Positions 7,442 to 12,903 of a DNA stretch of 12,903 bases are shown here, piece by piece. Both the position numbers and the translations under genes were made by a program. The DNA lies in the NCBI GenBank assembly GCA_003141795.1, contig PLNO01000233.1:1-12903 (forward strand). Reading direction: 5' to 3'. The notes under the pieces were generated by a model. It did not search any database. It was not told the DNA's origin and saw only the letters and a list, made by a program, of their open reading frames with translations. Within the stretch, counting starts at the first letter, position 1. Each line of letters starts with the position of its first letter. Source of the stretch: Spirochaetaceae bacterium. Lineage in GTDB: Bacteria; Spirochaetota; Spirochaetia; SZUA-6; Fen-1364.

Positions 7442-8637
7442 ATCCCGCGCTTCCCGTTCACGCGCCACTCGGGATCTTCCCTGTCGAGCCTCTCCGCCTC
7501 CGCCGCGGGAACGTCCACCACGACGTCGCTCTTCAGCGTGCGGAGGCAGAGGAACGGCCCGGGGAAGTAGCCGGCGAGCTCATCCATCGAACGCCAGCAC
7601 TCCCATCGACGATCCTCGAGGATGCGTCTGTAGTTCGCGTCCCCCTTCACGAGGATGAGATCGGCTGCGGCCAGGGAGCGCGCGCATTCTTCCGGAAATG
7701 CCGTGAAATGCAGGGCGCTGTTCCAGAACCAGTGGTCAGTGATATTGATTCTGCCGTCCTCCAGAAAGAGGCGCAGACGGCCCCCGCACGCAGCGGTGAG
7801 GGCGTCTGCGCTTCCAGCCATGACCTCCACCGTATGCTCGACATCGAAGCGAGTGGCATCAGAGACGAAATACGGGAGACGTTTCGCGTGCAGCGTCACC
7901 CGTACGAGCCTGCCCTCGGTGAGAAGCCTGTCGACGAGCAGGAGATCGCTCACGAGCTCGGGCCCCGCGTTGTCCAGAAGGACGTCGATGCTGGCCGCCC
8001 CGAGAAGCGCCTCCACCGCCTGAGCGGTATGGTCGACGACGAGAAGGGCGCTGTCCTGAGTCAGGAGCTCCGCGCGCAAGCCGTCGTCAACGGCGAAATT
8101 GCTGAGATCCACCCGGTTGCCCCACAGACAGGAGTGCACGAGGAACGGCACGGCCTTCTCCAACGGCATCCCCTGAACGGCACGGAGGATTCCACGCGCG
8201 CGCTCCACTCCGCCGTTGGCTCCGCAGAGCTCCTCCTCCTTGAGGGCGGCGAAGGGGTCCCTCCCCGCGCCCGGTTCCGTCCAGAAGCCGAAAGCGTCAA
8301 GAAGCTTGAGGTAGAAGAACGCCTCCGCGAAGAACCACGGGATGTCCAGCCAGCTCCTCCCCGCAAACAGGGAGAGCTGCCGCTCCCACGTCGCGCGCTC
8401 CTCCCCCGACAGGGCGGCAGGCGGGATCCCGTGACCGGGAAAGGGGCTCGTGACGACCCCGCTCCGCATCTCCCCGACGAAGCCCAAAAGCGCCCTGCGC
8501 CGCTCGCCGCTCACCACGTTCGTTTCCAGCACCTGCGCGACGATCCTCGGCTTGCGCTCGACGATCGTCTTCATGGCGAAGGAGCCGGGATCGGAGGTCA
8601 GGAGCGGGGGCGGGAGCGTCGCGGGGGCTGCTTTCAT
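7420..8637 (-). CDS. DUF89/ARMT1-like metal-dependent phosphatase (damage-control phosphatase family)
   Basis: This predicted 405-residue cytoplasmic enzyme belongs to the DUF89 family. Studied members remove phosphate from sugar phosphates or other phospho-metabolites in a Mn/Ni/Co-dependent way, and the ARMT1 subgroup was also reported as a carboxyl methyltransferase. The opening PPPLLTSDPGSFAMKTIVERKP is the ARMT1-type N-terminus. The metal site is visible as Asp222-Asn223 in VLLDNAGPELVSD and Asp260 in YFVSD. The 38-residue spacing is the same as I recall for human ARMT1 (Asp253/Asn254/Asp291). A later LVKGDANYRR (Asp333) is also family-specific. The actual substrate is unknown. ATG at 8637 is chosen for its AGGA seven bases upstream and because it places the family N-terminus correctly; an open frame continues upstream to a GTG at 8700 without a ribosome binding site. 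The tail overlaps bioY by 20 bases. Confidence 0.88.
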   Translation of the reverse strand: MKAAPATLPPPLLTSDPGSFAMKTIVERKPRIVAQVLETNVVSGERRRALLGFVGEMRSGVVTSPFPGHGIPPAALSGEERATWERQLSLFAGRSWLDIPWFFAEAFFYLKLLDAFGFWTEPGAGRDPFAALKEEELCGANGGVERARGILRAVQGMPLEKAVPFLVHSCLWGNRVDLSNFAVDDGLRAELLTQDSALLVVDHTAQAVEALLGAASIDVLLDNAGPELVSDLLLVDRLLTEGRLVRVTLHAKRLPYFVSDATRFDVEHTVEVMAGSADALTAACGGRLRLFLEDGRINITDHWFWNSALHFTAFPEECARSLAAADLILVKGDANYRRILEDRRWECWRSMDELAGYFPGPFLCLRTLKSDVVVDVPAAEAERLDREDPEWRVNGKRGIVRFCEP

Positions 8638-8668
8638 GGGGTTTTCCTGATAGTACCGGAAAATCCCC
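8638..8668 (-). repeat. Inverted repeat covering the ribosome binding site of the DUF89 gene
   Basis: On the plus strand GGGGTTTTCC (8638-8647) pairs with GGAAAATCCCC (8658-8668), giving 10 base pairs with one bulged T and a 10-base loop. The arm next to the gene abuts the ATG at 8637 and contains most of its AGGA ribosome binding site (8645-8648). In RNA the hairpin could hide the site; in DNA the near-palindrome could be an operator. Both roles are inference. Confidence 0.6.
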
Positions 8669-8800
8669 TGTAATCCCATCCCTTTGGACCCGGACTGCAC
8701 GTGGGGATGTAGCCGCCGGAAGCGCGGCGCCGTCCCTCACTGGAAAGGGATTTCATGGTATTGATTTGCAAAACCGGACGTTTCGACCCGCCTCCGGATT

Positions 8801-8806
8801 TATAAT
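8801..8806 (+). promoter_or_regulatory. Consensus -10 box upstream of the envelope operon
   Basis: A perfect TATAAT stands 54 bases before the TTG start at 8860, in the AT-richest part of the 222-base intergenic region. No good -35 is found at the expected distance (17 bases upstream reads ACGTTT), so the promoter may rely on an activator or an alternative element. Confidence 0.5.
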
Positions 8807-8859
8807 GAACAATCACCTTCTAAAAGTTGTGTCCAGACTGGTCACGCACCGGAGGAACG

Positions 8860-10947
8860 TTGAAAAAGCTCTCTCTCACGCTCGTGCTCTGTTTGGCCGT
8901 CTCCGTCACGGCGGCCGGTCAACAAACCAATGCCGCCGCCTCCCGGTGGACGATCACTGCATCTCCTTCGTTCACCCTGCCGCTCACCGCGGGAGACTTC
9001 TCCGCGAATGCGCTCTTCTCGTCCGCATGGGGGGGATCGATCGGCGCCGAGTACAGCCTTGCCACGGGCATTCCCCTTTCGCTCAGGGTGGATGCCGGTT
9101 ACTCGATCGGCGGCATTCTCCCCGCTGGTGGACTGGCCGTCACCGGCAGCCTCAGCGAGGCGAGCCTCCTCGCCGGTGCCGTGGCCGGCTTTCCGCTCGC
9201 ACCTCCGCTCTCTCTTCGCGGATTCGCCGAAGGGGGCGCCGCGTATGGGAGCCTCACCACGGGAACGAGCGCCGTCTACGGAGTCGCCCGCGTCGGCGCC
9301 GGGCTCGACCTGAAGATGAGCGAAGACTTCATCGCCCGTCTCGAGACGGCGTGGACCTACAAGCTCGGGCTGTATAGTGCGTTCGACGCGTCCCTCGGCA
9401 TGGGCTGGATGCTCCCCGCCCCCAAAGCCCCCTACCAACCGCCCGCCAGACCCCGTCTCCTCGAGATCTCTTCCCTCGACATCAAGAGCGTCTTCCCGGT
9501 TCTGCGCTCCTTCTATGACGAGCACCCGCTGGGCACTGCCAGGATCGTCAACACCGGCAAGGAACCTGCACGGAACATCAAGGTCAGCTTCATCATCCGT
9601 CAGTACATGGACGCCCCGAAAGAATGTGCGGTGATCGACGTGCTCGAGCCGGGGCAGGCGGCGGACGTGAAGCTTTTCGGCCTGTTCAATGACAAAATCC
9701 TCTCCGTCACGGAGGCGACCAAGGCGAGCGCCGAGGTCTCCACGGAGTACGCGAACGACGGCGCGCAGGGCAAGTCGGCGACCGTGACCGTCTACGACCG
9801 TACCGCCCTGACCTGGGCTGACGACCGCATGGCGGCAGCCTTCGTCTCCAGCAAGGATCCCTGGGTCATGGACCTCTGCGGGAACGTCGTCGCCGCGGTC
9901 AAGAGCTCGAGGAACGCAGAGCTCGCCAGGAACATGCAGACAGCCATAGCATTCCATGAGGGCTTGCGTGCGTACGGCCTCGGTTACGTGTTGAGCCCGA
10001 ACCGACCCTTCGCTCAGGCCGTCGTCGATCCCGAGGTGGTGGACAGCCTGAAGTTCCCCCGCCAGACGCTGAGCTACCGATCCGGCGACTGCGCCGACCT
10101 CTCCGTCCTGTACGCCTCGTGCTTCGAGGCGGTGGGCATAGAGACAGCCTTCATCACCGTGCCGGGCCATATCTTCATGGCAGTGGACCTCGGCCTGAAG
10201 CCCGCGGACCTCGAGGCCCGCGCGATGGACGCCCGTGAGCTCATCGTGAAGGGAGACCGTGTCTGGCTCCCCATTGAAACGACGATGCGGGAGGCAGGGT
10301 TTCTCGAGGTCTGGAAGAAAGCGGCAAGCGAGTGGCGCGATGCCTCTGCGCACGGAGTGGCCGCTTTCTACCCGGTCCACGAGGCATGGAAGCTGTTCGC
10401 TCCCGTCGGCCTGCCCGCGGACGGTTCCGCCGTGGCCACACCGTCCCAGGACACGCTCGTCCGCGGGTTCACCGCCGAGCTCGCCCGAGAGGTCGATGCA
10501 GAGCTCGGGACGCGGGTCGCAGCCCTGTACGCCACCCAGCCGAAGGGCGTGGTTTCGCCGAAGGGACAGAATGACCTAGGCGTGCTCTATGGCAGGTACG
10601 GGAAGCTCATCGATGCGGAGAAACAGTTCAAGATCGCCGCGAAGCAGGGCTACCTCCCGTCGATCGTCAACCTTGGCAATATCGCCTATCTGAAAGACGA
10701 CATGGCCGGCGCCCTGGGATTCTACCAGCAGGCTGCCAAGGCGAGCCCTGACAATGCGAAAATCCTCGTGAGCGTTGCCCGCGCCGCGGCCGCGCTCGGC
10801 AAGACCGACGTCGTTCAATCGGCAATGGCCGTCGTGCGCAAGCTCGACCCTGCCGCGGCCGATCAGTATTCGGGCCTCAGCGCGACGAGCGACGCCGCGC
10901 ACACGAGGGCGGCATCCCAGGATGAGGGGGGACCGATATGGTTCTGA
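8860..10947 (+). CDS. Exported multidomain protein: barrel-like N-terminus, Ig-like region, transglutaminase-like domain, TPR repeats
   Basis: I do not recognise a named family for the full 695-residue protein. Residues 1-20 form a signal peptide (MKKLSLTLVLCLAVSVTAAG). Residues about 28-185 are Gly/Ser/Ala-rich, with alternating short strands ending GMGWMLP, like a small outer-membrane beta-barrel. After a Pro-rich linker, residues about 205-320 resemble a CARDB/Ig-like fold. A transglutaminase-like domain follows: SYRSGDCADLSVLY with Cys411, VPGHIFMAVD with His437, and WLPIETT with Glu473 where Asp is commoner. Two TPR/Sel1-like repeats lie at about 571-638. It probably acts in the periplasm or at the outer membrane as a peptidase, cross-linking enzyme or scaffold; the reaction is unknown. 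The TTG at 8860 is chosen because GGAGG (8851-8855) precedes it and it opens the signal peptide; an in-frame TTG at 8827 would add 11 residues. It overlaps the next gene. Confidence 0.82.
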   Translation: MKKLSLTLVLCLAVSVTAAGQQTNAAASRWTITASPSFTLPLTAGDFSANALFSSAWGGSIGAEYSLATGIPLSLRVDAGYSIGGILPAGGLAVTGSLSEASLLAGAVAGFPLAPPLSLRGFAEGGAAYGSLTTGTSAVYGVARVGAGLDLKMSEDFIARLETAWTYKLGLYSAFDASLGMGWMLPAPKAPYQPPARPRLLEISSLDIKSVFPVLRSFYDEHPLGTARIVNTGKEPARNIKVSFIIRQYMDAPKECAVIDVLEPGQAADVKLFGLFNDKILSVTEATKASAEVSTEYANDGAQGKSATVTVYDRTALTWADDRMAAAFVSSKDPWVMDLCGNVVAAVKSSRNAELARNMQTAIAFHEGLRAYGLGYVLSPNRPFAQAVVDPEVVDSLKFPRQTLSYRSGDCADLSVLYASCFEAVGIETAFITVPGHIFMAVDLGLKPADLEARAMDARELIVKGDRVWLPIETTMREAGFLEVWKKAASEWRDASAHGVAAFYPVHEAWKLFAPVGLPADGSAVATPSQDTLVRGFTAELAREVDAELGTRVAALYATQPKGVVSPKGQNDLGVLYGRYGKLIDAEKQFKIAAKQGYLPSIVNLGNIAYLKDDMAGALGFYQQAAKASPDNAKILVSVARAAAALGKTDVVQSAMAVVRKLDPAAADQYSGLSATSDAAHTRAASQDEGGPIWF

Positions 10948-12503
10948 AAAGGAAGGGCGGAATGAAGAACGTCACCACTGGTGCTGGTCGGGCGGGACTG
11001 GTAGCAGCGCTGTGTATCGTCACCGGTGCCCTTGCCGGCTGCGGGACGAGCATCGTGGACGAGGTGAAACAGCTGCAGGCGGAGACCGTCTCACCGAAGT
11101 TCGTGCTCCAGGATTCCAACTCCAACACGCTGAGCGCCAACGGGAGCCTGTCGTTCCCCGCCACCGTTCCTGCCGAAACCAGTGACATCACGCTTACGAT
11201 AAAGAACTCCGGCCAGAACGATCTCGTCGTCGATCTTCCCTCTTTGTCGATCACCATGGCCTCAGGAACCGAGGCCAACAGCTTCATCCCGATAGGCCTT
11301 CCCTCCAATCCTCTCACATTGAAGACAAACGAGGTCGGTACAATCACCATGAGGTTTGCACCGGCGAGCTCCGGCACGAAATCGGCCACCGTCGTCATAC
11401 CGACGAACGAGGTATCGAGCCAGAGCTTTTCCTTCACGGTAACGGGATACTCAACTCCCCGGCCTCCCACGCCAACCGGCCTCGCGGTAAGCCCGGTGAC
11501 GGGCGGTGACGCGATAGCAAACAATACGGGGCTTTCGATCTCGTGGGACGTCGTGTCCGGGGCGACGAGCTATATCGTCACGAGATATTCGACGAGCGAC
11601 GTCAAAGTGAAAGACCTCTCTGCGGTAACAGGAACGACGGTAATCGATACCGGGCTGGTGCCAGGAACGACCTGGAAGTATGGGGTCGTAGCGAAGAACG
11701 CGGTCGGGTTGAAATCGCTTGATCCGACTCATATTGGGGGAGCCGTTTCAGGAGTTCCTTCCACGAACGTCACGCTGAGCTCGACGAGCACAACGAAAAT
11801 CCTGAGCCTTACGAGCGCGTATTGCACCGTAAATGACGCCGTGGTCATCACCTCCACTGTCGATGGCACCATCCCGAGCACCGCATGGTCCAGCTCGAAC
11901 GCGGCAGTCGCCACTGTGAACTCCACCGGGACTATCACTGCCGTCGCTGTCGGAACCGCGATAATCACCGCAACCAGTCAGGACAACGCGGGGCACTCCG
12001 CTTCCTTCACGATCAACGTGATCAAGATAGGAGTGGCCAGTGGCCAGGTCGGTCTTGTCTTCTACGACAAGGGCAGCTATTCCGGCGCGCCGTTGTGGCG
12101 TTACATGGAGGCTGCGACGAGCGATCAGAGCAGCGGAACAAATTGGGCGAACAGCCTCATCACCCCGACGACAGCGTCTGCCATCGGAACAGGGAAAACC
12201 AACACCGCTGCGATCATTGCGGCCCAACCGCTTGCTCCCGCCGCGTACGCCTGTACGAGCTATACGGTACACGGCGAGACTGACTGGTTCCTTCCAAGCC
12301 TTGCAGAACTCACTCAAATGTATACGAGCTTGAAGCTGAATGGGCTAGGGAACTTCAGTACAGCGGGCTCCCCCTACTGGTCGTCCACGCTCAGCACACC
12401 ACAGTCCTGGTGTAATGTCTATTGCCAGTATTTCAGCACGAACTATTTAGATATCTATCCTAACTACAGCATTTATCCTGTCCGCGCCGTCCGCCAGTTC
12501 TAG
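10938..12503 (+). CDS. Modular surface lipoprotein with HYDIN-like, FN3, Big_2 and C-terminal DUF1566 (Lcl-type) domains
   Basis: This predicted 521-residue lipoprotein is exposed on the cell surface or in the periplasm. The lipobox is G-A-L-A-G-Cys35. Four modules follow. Residues about 55-172 are a HYDIN/choice-of-anchor-like beta domain (LTIKNSGQNDLVVD). Residues about 175-272 are a fibronectin type III domain (TPTGLAV, then WDVVSGATSYIVTRYS). Residues about 283-362 are a Big_2 domain (AWSSSNAAVATVNSTGTITAVAVG). Residues 366-521 are a DUF1566 domain (TDWFLPSLAELTQMYTSL, YWSST, and the terminal VRAVRQF). DUF1566 has a C-type-lectin-like fold and is known as a binding module and as a target of diversity-generating retroelements. 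Two starts are plausible. ATG at 10938 has GAGGGGGG upstream and overlaps the previous stop by 10 bases; ATG at 10962 has GGAAGG upstream and gives a shorter signal peptide (Cys27). The last coding stretch is markedly AT-rich. Confidence 0.86.
   Translation: MVLKRKGGMKNVTTGAGRAGLVAALCIVTGALAGCGTSIVDEVKQLQAETVSPKFVLQDSNSNTLSANGSLSFPATVPAETSDITLTIKNSGQNDLVVDLPSLSITMASGTEANSFIPIGLPSNPLTLKTNEVGTITMRFAPASSGTKSATVVIPTNEVSSQSFSFTVTGYSTPRPPTPTGLAVSPVTGGDAIANNTGLSISWDVVSGATSYIVTRYSTSDVKVKDLSAVTGTTVIDTGLVPGTTWKYGVVAKNAVGLKSLDPTHIGGAVSGVPSTNVTLSSTSTTKILSLTSAYCTVNDAVVITSTVDGTIPSTAWSSSNAAVATVNSTGTITAVAVGTAIITATSQDNAGHSASFTINVIKIGVASGQVGLVFYDKGSYSGAPLWRYMEAATSDQSSGTNWANSLITPTTASAIGTGKTNTAAIIAAQPLAPAAYACTSYTVHGETDWFLPSLAELTQMYTSLKLNGLGNFSTAGSPYWSSTLSTPQSWCNVYCQYFSTNYLDIYPNYSIYPVRAVRQF
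12411..12479 (+). other. AT-rich, NNY-codon stretch in the DUF1566 C-terminus; candidate hypervariable region
   Basis: By hand count 24 of 70 bases at 12411-12480 are G or C, against 34 of 50 before and 47 of 60 after. Of 23 codons, 20 end in C or T. The encoded residues are mainly Tyr, Asn, Ser, Asp, Ile, Val and Cys (from CNVYCQYF to PNYSIYP). These are residues reachable from Asn codons by changing their adenines, as in variable regions written by diversity-generating retroelements. The stretch ends at the conserved VRAVR. Ordinary DUF1566 tails are also rich in Tyr and Asn, so this is a candidate only. Confidence 0.35.
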
Positions 12504-12510
12504 CCCACAG

Positions 12511-12545
12511 GTGATCCCGGGGGGCGGCGCCCCCCCGCAGGTCAC
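12511..12545 (+). terminator. GC-rich hairpin after the DUF1566 lipoprotein gene
   Basis: An inner 7-bp all-GC stem (12519-12525 with 12529-12535, three-base loop) is extended by an outer 6-bp stem (12511-12516 with 12540-12545, one G-T pair) across a small internal loop. It begins seven bases after the TAG. No T tract follows (AACCAAACATC), so it is an atypical terminator. It could instead protect the mRNA end or be the hairpin that often stands behind a retroelement variable region. Confidence 0.5.
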
Positions 12546-12591
12546 AACCAAACATCAGCGTGAGGCGGTGGAAGCTCGGCGCCTCTCATGC

Positions 12592-12597
12592 TATCCT
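12592..12597 (+). promoter_or_regulatory. Possible -10 box directly upstream of the FGGY kinase gene
   Basis: TATCCT lies nine bases before the ATG at 12606, in the context GCTATCCT that also precedes bioY. The matching -35 position reads TGGAAG (12569-12574), which is weak. If it is real, transcription would begin at or next to the ATG. Confidence 0.3.
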
Positions 12598-12605
12598 GCC
12601 ACGGT

Positions 12606-12903
12606 ATGATCCTGGCCTATGACATCGGCACGACGTTCCTGAAGGCCGCGGTGGTGAGCATCGACGGGAAGATTCTCTCCCGGGCCCAGGTGCCCGTGCG
12701 CATGGCGGAGGGGGGCACCCCGGATCGGCACGAATGCGATTCGAACACGTGGTTGTCGGGCATGTCCCTCGTCACGGCGCAGCTGGGGCTGCGGGACAAG
12801 GGGCGGATCCGGGCGGTCGTGGTCAGCTCCAATGGCCCGACCCTCCTCCCCGTCGACGCCAACGGGGATCCGCTGGACTTCGCCATGACGTGGATGGACC
12901 GCC
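12606..12903 (+). CDS. FGGY-family carbohydrate kinase, N-terminal part (runs off window)
   Basis: Ninety-nine codons are open from the ATG to the end of the window. The protein opens MILAYDIGTTFLKAAVVSIDGKIL, the first phosphate-binding motif (D-I-G-T-T) of the actin-like sugar kinase fold. It continues with a DRHECDSNTWLSGM helix, then a RAVVVSSNGPTLLPVDANGDPL strand-turn, and TWMDR. This order is that of xylulokinase-, gluconate- and glycerol-type FGGY kinases, which use ATP to phosphorylate a sugar or polyol. In many xylulokinases the position of SNGPT reads S-G-Q-M-H/Q-G, so the substrate may be different; the substrate loop lies outside the window. No Shine-Dalgarno sequence precedes the ATG, and a -10-like TATCCT lies nine bases upstream, so the mRNA may be leaderless. 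It is separated from the lipoprotein gene by about 100 bases including a hairpin. Confidence 0.85.
   Translation, partial: MILAYDIGTTFLKAAVVSIDGKILSRAQVPVRMAEGGTPDRHECDSNTWLSGMSLVTAQLGLRDKGRIRAVVVSSNGPTLLPVDANGDPLDFAMTWMDR

Noticed and set aside
8638..8700. GTG at 8700 as the start of the DUF89 gene
   Set aside because: No ribosome binding site precedes it, and the added residues do not resemble the family N-terminus, which fits ATG 8637.
8842..10380. Minus-strand open frame of 512 codons opposite the transglutaminase-like gene
   Set aside because: The plus-strand protein has a signal peptide and clear domains; the antisense peptide has none and is typical of GC-rich third-position bias.
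12504..12605. Reverse transcriptase, accessory protein or template repeat of a retroelement next to the DUF1566 gene
   Set aside because: The 102-base gap holds only a hairpin and a promoter-like box, and the next gene is a sugar kinase; nothing in the window matches a template repeat by eye.

Overview
The window is GC-rich bacterial DNA carrying ten protein-coding genes, two of them cut by the window ends. Several features would fit a spirochaete: a TmpC/PnrA-type basic membrane lipoprotein with its ABC cassette, two strong TTG starts, and a modular surface lipoprotein ending in a DUF1566 (Lcl-type) domain. This lineage call is an inference from gene content, since no rRNA or other phylogenetic marker is complete here.

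Layout. Bases 2-466 hold the last part of NAD-dependent DNA ligase (helix-hairpin-helix tail and BRCT domain). Bases 482-5275 hold a complete nucleoside-type ABC importer. Its BMP-family substrate-binding lipoprotein comes first. A strong intrinsic terminator follows, and then the double-ATPase and two permeases, which are translationally coupled by ATGA and 11-base overlaps. The terminator placement suggests that the binding protein is made in excess over the membrane complex. Convergent to this cassette is a major facilitator transporter (5292-6731, minus). It is divergent from bioY, the biotin-specific ECF component (6849-7439), and the two share a short region with back-to-back promoters. 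bioY meets tail to tail, with a 20-base overlap, a DUF89/ARMT1-type metal-dependent phosphatase (7420-8637, minus), whose ribosome binding site lies inside an inverted repeat.

From 8801 rightward there is a two-gene envelope operon. The first gene encodes an exported 695-residue protein that joins a beta-barrel-like N-terminus, an Ig-like middle, a transglutaminase-like Cys/His domain and TPR repeats. The second gene overlaps it by 10 bases and encodes a 521-residue lipoprotein with HYDIN-like, FN3, Big_2 and DUF1566 domains. The last about 70 coding bases before the conserved C-terminal VRAVR are sharply AT-rich (24 G+C of 70 by hand count, against 34 of 50 just before and 47 of 60 just after). 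They are almost entirely NNY codons and are followed by a GC-rich hairpin. That resembles the variable region of a diversity-generating retroelement target, but no reverse transcriptase or template repeat lies in this window. The window ends in the first 99 codons of an FGGY-family carbohydrate kinase.

No tRNA, rRNA, CRISPR array or insertion sequence was recognised. No gene-free stretch exceeds 300 bases; the longest is the 222 bases between 8637 and 8860.
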